A stretch of 64,000 nucleotides of DNA from Gammaproteobacteria bacterium. GTDB taxonomy: Bacteria > Pseudomonadota > Gammaproteobacteria > Steroidobacterales > Steroidobacteraceae. The notes under the pieces are model-generated. The model did not search any database, had not been told where the DNA came from, and worked only from the letters and a program-made list of their open reading frames with translations. Both the position numbers and the translations under genes were made by a program. The stretch lies in assembly GCA_028293765.1 (NCBI GenBank), contig JAQGOG010000057.1, forward strand, positions 62,001-126,000. The letters are read 5' to 3'. Below are positions 8,071 to 16,835 of this stretch, in pieces; position 1 is the first letter of the stretch, and each line of letters opens with the position of its first letter.

Positions 8071-9458
8071 TGTCAGAAGTGTTGTCCCTGAACGCCCTGA
8101 TCGAGGTGAGTTACTTCGTCACGGCCGTCCTGTTCATCCTGGGGTTGAAGCGCATGAGCTCGCCCGTGACCGCCCGCAGCGGCATCCTTTGGGCCGGCGC
8201 CGGAATGCTCGTCGCCACCGCGGTCACCTTCGCCTATCCAGGAATGTCCAACTACGAGTGGATCATTCCCGCGATTCTCATCGGCGGCGGCTTCGCATGG
8301 TGGCGCGGGAAACGCGTTGCCGTGACGGACATGCCGCAGATGATCGCGCTCTATAACGGCATGGGCGGCGGTGCGGCCGCCGCAATCGCGGCGGTTGAGC
8401 TTTATCGCGGCGAAATGCAGGGGTATGCGAGTTCCACGCTGGCGGTCGTCGGCGGCATCATCGGCGCCGTCTCCTTCAGCGGGAGCGCCATAGCTTTCGG
8501 CAAGCTGCAGGGGCTGATCAAACGCAGTGTGCGCTTCAGCGGGCAGCAGGTCCTGAATCTGCTGCTGCTCGCCGCTGCCCTCGTGCTCGGCGGCATGGTG
8601 GCGTTCCATTTCAACGCCTCACCGGCCATCGTGACCGCATTTTTCGTGCTCGCGCTGATCCTCGGCCTCACGATGACTCTGCCGATCGGCGGCGCCGACA
8701 TGCCGGTCGTGATCTCGCTTTACAACGCCCTCACCGGACTTGCGGTCGGTCTCGAGGGCTTCGTGCTGAACAATGCGGCGATGATCATCGCAGGCACGGT
8801 GGTTGGCTCCGCCGGCACGCTGTTGACCCAGTTGATGGCGAAGGCGATGAATCGCTCGCTGGGCAACGTGTTGTTCTCGGGGTTCGGCGACACCGGAGCA
8901 GCCGCGACCGGCACCGTGACCGGGAGCCTCAAGCCGATCGAACCCTCCGATGCCGGCGTGATGATGGCCTTCGCGCAGAAAGTGATCGTCGTACCGGGTT
9001 ATGGGATGGCGGTGGCACAGGCTCAGCATAAGATCTGGGAGCTGTGTCAGCTGCTCATCGACCGCGGCGTCACCGTGAAATTCGCGATCCATCCGGTGGC
9101 GGGGCGCATGCCAGGGCACATGAACGTGCTGCTCGCCGAAGCTGGCGTCCCGTACGATCTGATCTCGGATCTGGATGAGATCAATGCGGAGTTCGAGACG
9201 GCCGACGTTGCGCTCATCATCGGGGCGAATGACGTCGTGAATCCCGTTGCGCGCACGGACAAGTCGAGCCCCATCTACGGCATGCCGATTCTCAATGCCG
9301 ACAAGGCGAAGAATGTCATCGTCATCAAGCGTGGACAGGGAGCCGGGTTCTCGGGCATCGAGAACGGACTGTTTTACCTCGACAACACCCGCATGCTTTA
9401 CGGGGACGCGCAGAAGGTGGGATCGGAGCTGATACAGGCCATCAAGGCCGTGGGCTGA
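8070..9458 (+). CDS. pntB: NAD(P) transhydrogenase subunit beta
   Basis: This 462-residue protein has about eight or nine N-terminal transmembrane helices followed by the NADP(H)-binding domain III. The nucleotide-binding segment VPGYGMAVAQAQHKIWEL and the downstream FAIHPVAGRMPGHMNVLLAEA and GANDVVNP motifs are characteristic. With PntA and PntAB it forms the proton-pumping transhydrogenase in the inner membrane. The ATG overlaps the preceding stop by one base (TGATG). Confidence 0.97.
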   Translation: MSEVLSLNALIEVSYFVTAVLFILGLKRMSSPVTARSGILWAGAGMLVATAVTFAYPGMSNYEWIIPAILIGGGFAWWRGKRVAVTDMPQMIALYNGMGGGAAAAIAAVELYRGEMQGYASSTLAVVGGIIGAVSFSGSAIAFGKLQGLIKRSVRFSGQQVLNLLLLAAALVLGGMVAFHFNASPAIVTAFFVLALILGLTMTLPIGGADMPVVISLYNALTGLAVGLEGFVLNNAAMIIAGTVVGSAGTLLTQLMAKAMNRSLGNVLFSGFGDTGAAATGTVTGSLKPIEPSDAGVMMAFAQKVIVVPGYGMAVAQAQHKIWELCQLLIDRGVTVKFAIHPVAGRMPGHMNVLLAEAGVPYDLISDLDEINAEFETADVALIIGANDVVNPVARTDKSSPIYGMPILNADKAKNVIVIKRGQGAGFSGIENGLFYLDNTRMLYGDAQKVGSELIQAIKAVG

Positions 9459-9490
9459 CCGCGGCTCGTACCGGCGGGGCACAATGACGA

Positions 9491-10453
9491 ATGCATAAGA
9501 TGAAAAGCGTGCGCAGTTTGCCGAAGTTCGCTCTGACAGTCGTGGCGATCGCCTGCTTGTCAGGGGCGCCCGCAGGCGCACGCACCGGGGCGCCCGCGAC
9601 GCCAGACCAGGTCAAAAAGCCGTTGACCTCGGCGGACGTACTCGCCGCCTCTACTCCCGCGGATTGGCGGCCGCTTGACCCGCAAAGCACGCTCTACATG
9701 GAGCTCCCCGCGGGGCGTGTGATCATCGAGCTCGCGCCGCAATTCGCTCCGCACTACGTGGCGAATGTCGAAGCGCTGGCGCGCGAGAGTTATTTTAGTG
9801 GGCTCTCGATAGAGCGAGTGCAGGACAACTACGTGGTGCAATGGGGCGACCCGGAGGGGAAGAAGCCCATTCACACGGCCCAACGCACGTTGGCGGCGGA
9901 ATTCGAGCGAAGCTCGCGCGGCCTGTCGTTCATGCCGCTGGCCGAAACGGACAGCTACGCGCCGGAGGTTGGCTTTTCCGACGGGTTCCCCGTCGCGCTG
10001 GATCCCAAGCTCGGCAGAGCATGGCTGATCCATTGCTATGGAATGGTCGGCGCGGGGCGCGACAACGATGTCGACAGCGGCGGCGGCACGGAACTCTATG
10101 CGGTCATCGGCCATGCTCCGCGACACCTCGATCGAAATGTCACGCTGCTCGGGCGCGTTGTGCAAGGGATGGAGATACTATCCTCCCTGCCGCGAGGCAC
10201 CGGCACGCTCGGCTTCTATGAAAAGCCAGAGCAGCGAGTGCCGCTCAAGTCGTTCAAGGTAGCCGCGGATGTGCCTGAGGCACAGCGAACTCCCCTTGAA
10301 GAGCTTCGCACGGATACCCAGATTTTCACTGAGTACATTGACGCGCGTCGTAACCGCCACGAAGAGTGGTTCAAGGTGCCCGCCGGCCACGTTGACGTCT
10401 GCAACGTACCGATACCGGTACGACCACGCACGACTACGACAACAGCGCACTGA
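9491..10453 (+). CDS. Periplasmic peptidylprolyl isomerase, cyclophilin type
   Basis: The 320-residue protein has a Sec signal peptide (FALTVVAIACLSGAPAGA) and a cyclophilin-like domain starting with STLYMELPAGRVIIELAP and containing NVEALARESYFSGLSIERVQDNYVVQWGDP. The domain is divergent: the usual FHRVI and QGGDP segments appear as IERVQ and QWGDP. A C-terminal extension of about 90 residues (from YEKPEQRVPLKSFKV) is outside the normal cyclophilin fold. It may help fold or mature envelope proteins. It stands alone between the pnt operon and the convergent DUF3106 gene. Confidence 0.88.
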   Translation: MHKMKSVRSLPKFALTVVAIACLSGAPAGARTGAPATPDQVKKPLTSADVLAASTPADWRPLDPQSTLYMELPAGRVIIELAPQFAPHYVANVEALARESYFSGLSIERVQDNYVVQWGDPEGKKPIHTAQRTLAAEFERSSRGLSFMPLAETDSYAPEVGFSDGFPVALDPKLGRAWLIHCYGMVGAGRDNDVDSGGGTELYAVIGHAPRHLDRNVTLLGRVVQGMEILSSLPRGTGTLGFYEKPEQRVPLKSFKVAADVPEAQRTPLEELRTDTQIFTEYIDARRNRHEEWFKVPAGHVDVCNVPIPVRPRTTTTTAH

Positions 10454-10481
10454 CTCAACGCGCCAGGAGTCAGACAGGCTT

Positions 10482-11033
10482 CTAGTGACCGGGCGGCCGC
10501 GATGGCCGCTGCATGTGCTGTTCCATGCGTTGCACCCGGTGATCGCGCATCCGCTGCAGCATCTCCTGGCGCTGCGCGGGAGTCGCGTTGTGCCACCGTT
10601 CGCGCAGCAGCCTGCGCCGGTCGGGCGGGAGCTGTTGAAACCTGTGGAAATTCTCCCGCACCGCCGCCTGCTCGTGCGGCGGCAGCGATTCGAATTTCTG
10701 CCAGCGCTCGCGCAAGGCGCCCCGCTGGTCCGGCGGCAGCGAATGCCAGCGATCGAAGCGCTGGCGTGCCAGGCCCCGCTGCTCCGGGGACATTCCGAGC
10801 CACCGCTGACTGCCTCGAGCGAGGGCCTGCTGCCGCTCGGACGGCAAAGTGCTCCATTGGTTTCCAAAACGCGAGAGCAACTTCTGTTGGTCCGGCGACA
10901 GGCTCGACCAGGGCACACTCGCGGGCGCGCTGGTGGGCGGCGGCGCTGGTGGGCTCGGTTCCTGCTGCGCAAAGGCGGGTGCCGCCGCTGCGAACAGCAG
11001 CGCAAGCACCAGCGAACGCCATTGGCTACTCAT
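10482..11033 (-). CDS. DUF3106 domain protein, exported, repetitive
   Basis: This 183-residue protein has a signal peptide (LVLALLFAAAAPAFA), a proline-rich linker, then a chain of similar units of about 21 residues with the pattern LPPxxRxxLRERWxxFxS. At least five are recognisable between residues 45 and 155. This pattern is typical of DUF3106, a family often found behind ECF sigma/DUF3619 genes. It is predicted to be periplasmic, helical and highly charged, like small envelope-stress chaperones, although that function is not established. It is the last gene of the four-gene module that begins with the sigma factor, and overlaps its upstream neighbour by 8 bases. Confidence 0.85.
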   Translation of the reverse strand: MSSQWRSLVLALLFAAAAPAFAQQEPSPPAPPPTSAPASVPWSSLSPDQQKLLSRFGNQWSTLPSERQQALARGSQRWLGMSPEQRGLARQRFDRWHSLPPDQRGALRERWQKFESLPPHEQAAVRENFHRFQQLPPDRRRLLRERWHNATPAQRQEMLQRMRDHRVQRMEQHMQRPSRPPGH

Positions 11034-11325
11034 TTTCTTTCACCCCGGGTGCGCTCGGCTTTGGGGCAGGCACGACGGGCTTGGCTTCGGCCACCGTCGG
11101 AGTCTTGACCACCTTGCCGATGTCTGTTTGCGAGAGATAGTCGATCCACGCGCCGTCGTCCGGCTGCACGGATTCGGACGGCGGATCGACACTGCCGAGG
11201 AATTCGAGCAGCTCACCATCGAGCGCCGGATCGGCAGCCTTTCGATTGTCGTCCGCGAGCGCGACGGCGGAGCCGGCGGTTAGCACCGCGAATGACAGCA
11301 GCAGGCGGAAGCGTCGATCCCGCAT
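11026..11325 (-). CDS. Small exported protein of an ECF sigma module
   Basis: This 99-residue protein starts at ATG 11325, overlapping the DUF3619 stop by one base. It has a signal peptide (LLLSFAVLTAGSAVA cut before DDNRKA), then a short acidic region with ELLEFLGSV and WIDYLSQ, and a Pro/Lys/Ala-rich tail (EAKPVVPAPKPSAPG) that could reach the cell wall. I do not recognise a named domain, but small proteins with an ELLEFLG segment are common in this position between DUF3619 and DUF3106. It is co-transcribed and probably translationally coupled. Confidence 0.75.
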   Translation of the reverse strand: MRDRRFRLLLSFAVLTAGSAVALADDNRKAADPALDGELLEFLGSVDPPSESVQPDDGAWIDYLSQTDIGKVVKTPTVAEAKPVVPAPKPSAPGVKENE

Positions 11326-11723
11326 CAGCCGTCGGCCCCCCCAGGCGAATCCGCCTGGTCCAGCGCCCACTCATAGAATGAGTTGTCTCCTCCTTCCATG
11401 AGATCGAGCCCTTCACTGTCCGCCAGCAGATCCAGATCTTCCACCGTCGAATGTGTGCCCTCGGCCACAGGCAACTCTATCTGCGGCTGGCGGTGCCATA
11501 GGACCATGGTCACGAGGAGCGCCGCTGCCGCCGCGCCCGCGGTCGGCACCAAGGTGAAGAATCGCCAGAAGGTAGGACGGCGCGCGGCTGCTTCCGCGAC
11601 CGCCGCCTGACGCGCCTGATTCAGGCGCGAGCGAATGCGGCCGTCGACGCGCAGCACGCCCTCATGGAGCATCGCCCGCGAGCGCTGCTCGAATTCAGTC
11701 AACCGTTCGCTGTCCGGGCTCAT
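11325..11723 (-). CDS. DUF3619-like membrane protein, probable anti-sigma partner
   Basis: This 132-residue protein has a cytoplasmic helical N-terminus (FEQRSRAMLHEGVLRVDGRIRSRLNQAR), one transmembrane helix (FFTLVPTAGAAAAALLVTMVLW, about residues 54-75) and an acidic C-terminus. The arrangement matches DUF3619 proteins. It begins with an ATGA overlap on the ECF sigma factor stop, the standard place for a regulator of that factor. No zinc-binding HC2 motif is present, so if it is an anti-sigma factor it is of a non-zinc type. Confidence 0.75.
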   Translation of the reverse strand: MSPDSERLTEFEQRSRAMLHEGVLRVDGRIRSRLNQARQAAVAEAAARRPTFWRFFTLVPTAGAAAAALLVTMVLWHRQPQIELPVAEGTHSTVEDLDLLADSEGLDLMEGGDNSFYEWALDQADSPGGADG

Positions 11724-12346
11724 ACGTAGAATTCCCCGAGTTGCCCGCGCAGCGCCTGCAGGGCGCGAAAATAATGTGTTTTGACGCTACCTTCGGAGCA
11801 ACCCATAGCGATAGCGGTCTGGGCGACGTCGAGTCCCTCCAGCGTGCGCAGCAGGAAGACCTGCTGCTGGCGCCGGGGAAGATCTCCGAGCGCCTTCTCC
11901 AATGCCTGCATCGCCTCATCGATTTCCAGCTTTCTGACGGGCGAAGGGTCCGTGCTCGGCGCCTGCGCGATCGGATCGGCGTCGTCTTCCTCCTCATCCC
12001 CGCGGAAGGGCAACCAGGAGATGACTCGCCCACGCACCGTCCGCCGGCGCTGCATGTCGCGAATGCGATTTTCGAGGATGCGGTAAAAAAGAGGCTTCCA
12101 CTCCTCGGCAGGCCTGTCCGCGTAGGCGCGAGCAAGCTGCAGCATCGCGTCCTGCACAGCATCGAGCGCGTCGTCCTCGTGCCGGAGCGCCGCCTGGGCA
12201 ATTTTAAATGCCTTGACCTCGACGCCGGCCAGAAACTGGTTCAGCGTGCGGGACCGCGTATGGGTAGACGAATCCGACAGTTCCACGTCGCCGTGTGATG
12301 CAACCGGCATGCTATAAGGCGACGCGAGCGTAGCAAACTCAGACAT
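11720..12346 (-). CDS. ECF-type RNA polymerase sigma factor (second module)
   Basis: Regions 2 and 4 of a sigma-70 ECF factor are present: DDALDAVQDAMLQLARAYADR with LFYRILENRIRDMQRRR, and LPRRQQQVFLLRTLEGLDVAQTAIAMGCSEGSVKTHYFRALQALR. The latter is a standard region 4 helix-turn-helix with SVKTHYFRA. I chose ATG 12346 (MSEFATL), which has GGGAC just upstream; an in-frame ATG at 12394 would add 16 residues but leave only 27 bp to the divergent priA start. An acidic insert DEEEDDAD lies between the regions. It probably drives its own four-gene operon (sigma, DUF3619, small exported protein, DUF3106). Confidence 0.9.
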   Translation of the reverse strand: MSEFATLASPYSMPVASHGDVELSDSSTHTRSRTLNQFLAGVEVKAFKIAQAALRHEDDALDAVQDAMLQLARAYADRPAEEWKPLFYRILENRIRDMQRRRTVRGRVISWLPFRGDEEEDDADPIAQAPSTDPSPVRKLEIDEAMQALEKALGDLPRRQQQVFLLRTLEGLDVAQTAIAMGCSEGSVKTHYFRALQALRGQLGEFYV

Positions 12347-12421
12347 GTCCCGTATAACGCGCGTGCTCGTTCCCTGGTTGACTCCCCGCGGCATCCGTAA
12401 GCCTTTGATTTAGCTAATACC

Positions 12422-14632
12422 ATGCCCCCTGCCCGCGTTTTCCGTGTCGCGCTCGACATGCCGCTCAAGCGCCTGTTCGACTACCTGCCTCCCGATCCGA
12501 CCTTTTTTGCCCAGCCGGTCGAGCCCGGCATGCGGGTGAGAGTGCCCTTCGGCCGTCAGCGGCTGGTCGGAGTGGTCATGAGCAGTGCCGATTCCTCGGA
12601 CGTTCCGCAGGAGCGCTTGAAGTCCATTCTCGAAGTGCTGGATCCAAGTCCCGTGCTCGACGCCGCGGCTCTCGAGCTGCTTGGCTGGGCCGCCGAGTAC
12701 TACCACCACCCGATCGGAGAAGTGCTGGCGAGTGCCCTGCCAAAGGCACTCCGATTGGGCGTCAAAGCGGCGGCCAGCGAAGAACGATGGACCGCGACGC
12801 TGATGGGCCGGGAGGCATGCACCCGAGGCGAACCGCGCCGTGCGCCGAAGCAACGGGAGCTCCTCACTCACCTAGTGCAGCACGAGGGCACCACGGCAGA
12901 GGCGTTGAATGAGGCGGTGCCCAACTGGCGGGACGCCGCACGGTCGCTGACGGACCGCGGTTGGATCGATTCCGCGGATATTCCGATCGCAAGCATCGAA
13001 AAGCCTGTCGTGGTGCGCACTCCGGGTCCGGAGCTTCGCGAAGAGCAACGTACTGCGGTCGAGGCCGTTCGGGGCGCGCTCGGACACTTCGGTGCCTTCG
13101 TGCTTCACGGAGTCACAGGCAGCGGGAAGACAGAAGTTTACCTACGGCTCGTCGAACGCGTGCTCGAGCAAGGGCGACGTGCCCTCGTGCTCGTCCCTGA
13201 GATCGGTCTCACGCCGCAACTCGTCGGGCGGTTTCGCGATCGCTTCGATACACCAATGGCGGTGCTGCACTCCGCGCTCACCGATACCGAACGACTCATG
13301 GCATGGCGGGCCGCCTTCACCGGCCGCGCGCGCATAGTCTTGGGCACGCGTTCGGCGGTCTTTGCGCCGGTCCCCAATCTCGGCATCATTATCGTCGACG
13401 AAGAGCATGACTCTTCGTTCAAACAGCACGAGGGAGGCTTTCGATATTCCGCGCGGGATCTCGCAGTGGTTCGCGCACAGCGTGCAGACGTGCCGGTAGT
13501 CCTCGGTTCAGCCACCCCGGCGCTCGAAACATTGCACAACGTCGGCGGCGGGCGGTACGTACGCCTGCCATTGCAACACCGAGCCGGCCAAGCGGAACCG
13601 CCACGCATGGCGCTGGTGGACTTACGCACGAACGCAGGCCACGCAGGCGTCTCAACGCCAGCAATTCAAGCCATCGAACGACACCTGCGAGACGACGGGC
13701 AGGTGCTCGTCTTCCTGAACCGACGCGGCTATGCGCCGACTCTGCTTTGCACATCATGCGGGTGGATCGCCCCATGCGAGGAATGCGATGCACGCCTGAC
13801 CGTACACATGTCCGCCGGGCGGCTTCGTTGCCACCATTGCGGTGCTGATTCTGCGTTGCCTTCACGCTGCCCACAGTGTGGATTTGCCGTGAAGCCCGTT
13901 GGGCAGGGTACGGAACGCATTGAAGAAGGTCTGACCACCCTGTTCCCCGGCGTGCCGCTCGTGCGGCTGGATCGTGACGTCGTAAGACGGCGCGGCGACA
14001 TGGAAGAAGTCATGCGCCGCATGGCTTCGGGCGAGGCGCGCATTCTAGTCGGGACCCAGATGGTCACGAAGGGACACGACTTCCCCAACGTAACGCTCGT
14101 AGTCGTCCTGAATGCGGATCAGGGTCTGTTCAGCACTGACTTCCGGGCGCCGGAGCGGCTTGCCCAGACCGTCGTGCAGGTGGCCGGCCGCGCCGGACGC
14201 GGTACGAAGCCCGGTGAAGTGTTGATTCAGACGGAGTTCCCCGATCATCCGCTGCTGCTGAGCCTGCTCACCGAAGGTTACGAAGGCTTTGCGCGGACTG
14301 CCCTCACCGAGCGCGCGCAGGCGTCCTGGCCACCGTTCAGCCGCCTGGCGGCCGTACGCGATTCAGCGAAAACCGCAGAGAGCGCCCTCGAGTTTTTGAC
14401 GGAGGCGCGCAAGTTAGTTGGTGTCCCTCCACGCGGGCTGCGCCTGCTGGGCCCCGTACCCGCAGCCATGTCGAAGCGCGCGGGCCGCTATCACGCCCAA
14501 TTACTCATCGAAGGCACGGACCGGTCGAGCCTGCACCATTTTCTCGACTCATGGCTTCCCGCGGTCGAGCAGCTCCAGAGCGCTCGGCGCGTGCGCTGGG
14601 CGCTCGACGTGGACCCCATCGAGTTGTTTTGA
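12422..14632 (+). CDS. priA: Primosomal protein N', replication restart helicase
   Basis: The 736-residue protein has the PriA order of domains. A 3'-end DNA-binding N-terminus (ALDMPLKRLFDYLPP) comes first. Helicase motif I follows, GVTGSGKTEVYL (about residue 228), with the DEEH box in IIVDEEHDSSFKQHEG (about 326). The zinc-binding insertion has paired CxxC motifs (CTSCGWIAPCEEC, CHHCG, CPQCG; about 442-490). GTQMVTKGHDFPNVTLV and the C-terminal helicase motifs come last. It restarts stalled forks by loading DnaB. It is divergent from the second ECF operon. Its 3' end overlaps the convergent CDF gene by 84 bp. Confidence 0.97.
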   Translation: MPPARVFRVALDMPLKRLFDYLPPDPTFFAQPVEPGMRVRVPFGRQRLVGVVMSSADSSDVPQERLKSILEVLDPSPVLDAAALELLGWAAEYYHHPIGEVLASALPKALRLGVKAAASEERWTATLMGREACTRGEPRRAPKQRELLTHLVQHEGTTAEALNEAVPNWRDAARSLTDRGWIDSADIPIASIEKPVVVRTPGPELREEQRTAVEAVRGALGHFGAFVLHGVTGSGKTEVYLRLVERVLEQGRRALVLVPEIGLTPQLVGRFRDRFDTPMAVLHSALTDTERLMAWRAAFTGRARIVLGTRSAVFAPVPNLGIIIVDEEHDSSFKQHEGGFRYSARDLAVVRAQRADVPVVLGSATPALETLHNVGGGRYVRLPLQHRAGQAEPPRMALVDLRTNAGHAGVSTPAIQAIERHLRDDGQVLVFLNRRGYAPTLLCTSCGWIAPCEECDARLTVHMSAGRLRCHHCGADSALPSRCPQCGFAVKPVGQGTERIEEGLTTLFPGVPLVRLDRDVVRRRGDMEEVMRRMASGEARILVGTQMVTKGHDFPNVTLVVVLNADQGLFSTDFRAPERLAQTVVQVAGRAGRGTKPGEVLIQTEFPDHPLLLSLLTEGYEGFARTALTERAQASWPPFSRLAAVRDSAKTAESALEFLTEARKLVGVPPRGLRLLGPVPAAMSKRAGRYHAQLLIEGTDRSSLHHFLDSWLPAVEQLQSARRVRWALDVDPIELF

Positions 14633-15562
14633 ATCTTGGCCCGCGGCTCGCATAGGATCGCCACGGCGGGCTTCGATGAAGATCCGGGTGACCGAGGGAT
14701 ACTTCTCGCGGATCGCCTTCTCGAGGCGCTCGACCGCGCCGATCTGCTCTTCCGCGGAGATCCCCTGTTTGAACTCGACTTCGAGGTTGAGAAGGATTTC
14801 GAACGGCGACAGATGCATCGTGAGCGGTGTGCGGGATTTGCGCACCGCCGGATCGCTCGCGACGATTCGGCAGATGTCAGCGACGATTTCAGGGCTCGCA
14901 CTCTCACCAACCAGAAGGCCGCGGGTTTCGTACACGATGGTGAGAGCGACTAACGAGAGAATGACGCCGATGACCACAGAAGCCGCACCGTCGAGGTATA
15001 CGTTCTGGAACCGGTGGCCGAAGTAGATGCCGAGAAAAGCAACTACGAGACCCAGCAGGGCACCGAGGTCCTCGAAGAACGTGGAGAACACGGAAGGATC
15101 CTTGCTCCGATGGACCCGGAGCCAGAACTCCGCCGGCCCGCGACGGCTGAGGAGTTCGCGGGTAGCGACGACGAACGAGGTCGACTCGAACACCGCGGCG
15201 ACCGCAAGCACGACGTAAGCCCAGAAAGGGTCCTCCAGCGGGCGGGGATACCGAAGGTGCCAGCCGCCCTCGACCAACGCCATGCCGCCGCCCACGCCAA
15301 ACAGCAGAATCGCAACGATGAGCCCCCAGAAATACAGCTCCTTTCCATGTCCGAACGGGTGCGTTTCGTCGGGAGGCCGCTGACTGCGATACAGCCCGAG
15401 CAACAGCAGCAGCTGATTACCAGTGTCGACGATCGAATGAATGGCTTCGGACAGCATGGCCGAGCTGCCGGTCACGGCCGCTGCCACGAATTTTGTCGCG
15501 GCTATCCCCAGATTCGCAGCCATCGCTGCATATACGACTTTGGTGGATCTCGAAAACTGCAT
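14549..15562 (-). CDS. Cation diffusion facilitator (CDF) metal efflux transporter
   Basis: This protein of about 337 residues has six predicted transmembrane helices and CDF metal-site motifs: SEAIHSIVDTGNQ (helix II, His/Asp) and HPFGHGKELYFWGL. A cytoplasmic C-terminal domain follows (MHLSPFEILLNLEVEFK). I used ATG 15562 (MQFSRSTK), which has AAGGAG upstream; a GTG at 15589 is also possible. Substrate is likely Zn2+, Fe2+ or similar, undetermined here. The last 84 bases are antisense to the end of priA. Confidence 0.92.
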   Translation of the reverse strand: MQFSRSTKVVYAAMAANLGIAATKFVAAAVTGSSAMLSEAIHSIVDTGNQLLLLLGLYRSQRPPDETHPFGHGKELYFWGLIVAILLFGVGGGMALVEGGWHLRYPRPLEDPFWAYVVLAVAAVFESTSFVVATRELLSRRGPAEFWLRVHRSKDPSVFSTFFEDLGALLGLVVAFLGIYFGHRFQNVYLDGAASVVIGVILSLVALTIVYETRGLLVGESASPEIVADICRIVASDPAVRKSRTPLTMHLSPFEILLNLEVEFKQGISAEEQIGAVERLEKAIREKYPSVTRIFIEARRGDPMRAAGQDSKQLDGVHVERPAHAPSALELLDRGKP

Positions 15563-15706
15563 TGGCCGGCAGAGCTCCTTGAACAACACAGACCCGAGCC
15601 ACGACTCGCCCGCGGGTCACCGCTCGTCTGCTCTCGCGCAAGTAGCATGCCGCAACGCCAGCGTTGACCGGGCCGCCGGGCGACGAAGCAGCAATCTCGA
15701 GCCACG

Positions 15707-16087
15707 ATGATCCAGACGCTTGCGATTGCCAACTACCGCTCCGTCCGCCAGCTCGTCGTACCGGGGCGCCTCAATGTCATCACCGGAGGGAACGGTTCGC
15801 GTCGATGCGATGCGCCGGCACGACAGCCGCAACTCGGGAGACGCACGCCCGTTCTGTCGCACAACGGGCGCGATCTGGCTGCGGCCCTTCAAACCACGCG
15901 CTCGACACCGCGGTGGATGACGCGTTTCCCGGCTCGCGCATAGCGATCTCGGAAACCGGTGATGGGCCTGGTCGCGGCACTGGCTTCCCGCTGCCGTGCC
16001 ATCCTCTTAGAGAAGGCAACGGGCGAGACGCGTATCGTCGGCCAGGGCCTGTTGGATCAGCCGCCCTGGAACTGGCCGGCGCGGTGA
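15707..16087 (+). pseudogene. Broken AAA-type (RecF/SMC-like) ATPase gene
   Basis: The three reading frames in turn give pieces of one protein. From 15707 the frame reads MIQTLAIANYRSVRQLVVPG then RLNVITGGNGS, a Walker A start, and later PVLSHNGRDLAAALQT. A shifted frame around 15897-15965 gives ALDTAVDDAFPGSRIAISETGDG. A third frame from about 15970 gives LVAALASRCRAILLEK and ends GQGLLDQPPWNWPAR with a TGA at 16085. Intact members of this AAA ATPase family are about 350-400 residues; here only about 125 codons remain, so the Walker A lysine region, signature and Walker B are deleted. It is a decayed remnant, not a functional gene. Confidence 0.8.
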
Positions 16088-16197
16088 CGTTTTGGACCAG
16101 AATCCGCGATTGCGGAAGCCTCTCGCCGTGACATCCTGCGCGTCAGGCAGCGGTCGGCTCCATGCTCCTTGAATGCGAGCCTGTTGAAGACTATCGT

Positions 16198-16809
16198 ATG
16201 TCAATCTTTAGTGACGCGACCGCTGACTGTTGCCGTGCCATCATGCTGATCTCCCGCGAACGCGAAAAACTCATCAATGTCATCGTGTTCTTTGCGAGGA
16301 ACACGCGGCATTGCGGCAAGGTGAAACTGTTCAAGCTTCTTTATCTGCTCGATTTCAGGCATTTTCGCGAAACTGGGCGCAGCGTCACGAGGCTCGACTA
16401 TCGCGCGTGGAAACTGGGTCCCGTACCGCTCGAACTGGTTCAGGAATGGGATGAACTGGAGCCCGATCTGGCAGCGGCAATCGACATCGCGCCAGAGCGG
16501 GTGATCGATTACGAGCGTGAGACCGTGGTCGCAAAGGCGGAATTCGACGACAGCCTGTTCACCAAACGCGAGCTGCGGCTGATGGGCGAGTTGGCGGAAC
16601 GGTTTCGCACAGATTTGACCAAGCCGCTGATCAACATTACCCACGCCGAACGCGGCCCATGGGACAAGATCTGGGATGCTGGGCAAGGCAATAACGAGCG
16701 CATTCCTTACACGCTCGCGGTCCCTGATGACGATCCCAATCGCGCCGCAATTCTTGAGGCGGCGCGTGAGTACGAGGGAATCATCGCCGCCGGCCTGAGT
16801 AGGCACTAA
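16198..16809 (+). CDS. Panacea-domain (DUF4065/SocA-like) protein, putative antitoxin
   Basis: The segment EKLINVIVFFARNTRHCGKVKLFKLLYLLDFRHFRETGR followed by YRAWKLGPVP is the hallmark of the Panacea domain. The rest (PLINITHAERGPWDKIWD and a C-terminal helix EAAREYEGIIAAG) also fits that family. Panacea domains are known as antitoxins able to neutralise unrelated toxins, and as protease adaptors in the case of SocA. The start is uncertain: ATG 16198 is used, but ATG 16243 (MLISREREKL) may be correct; neither has a strong ribosome-binding site. A small gene follows after 26 bp. Base composition looks lower in GC than neighbouring genes, suggesting acquisition. Confidence 0.85.
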   Translation: MSIFSDATADCCRAIMLISREREKLINVIVFFARNTRHCGKVKLFKLLYLLDFRHFRETGRSVTRLDYRAWKLGPVPLELVQEWDELEPDLAAAIDIAPERVIDYERETVVAKAEFDDSLFTKRELRLMGELAERFRTDLTKPLINITHAERGPWDKIWDAGQGNNERIPYTLAVPDDDPNRAAILEAAREYEGIIAAGLSRH

Positions 16810-16835
16810 AGGCCCTTTTACGATCAGGTCACACG

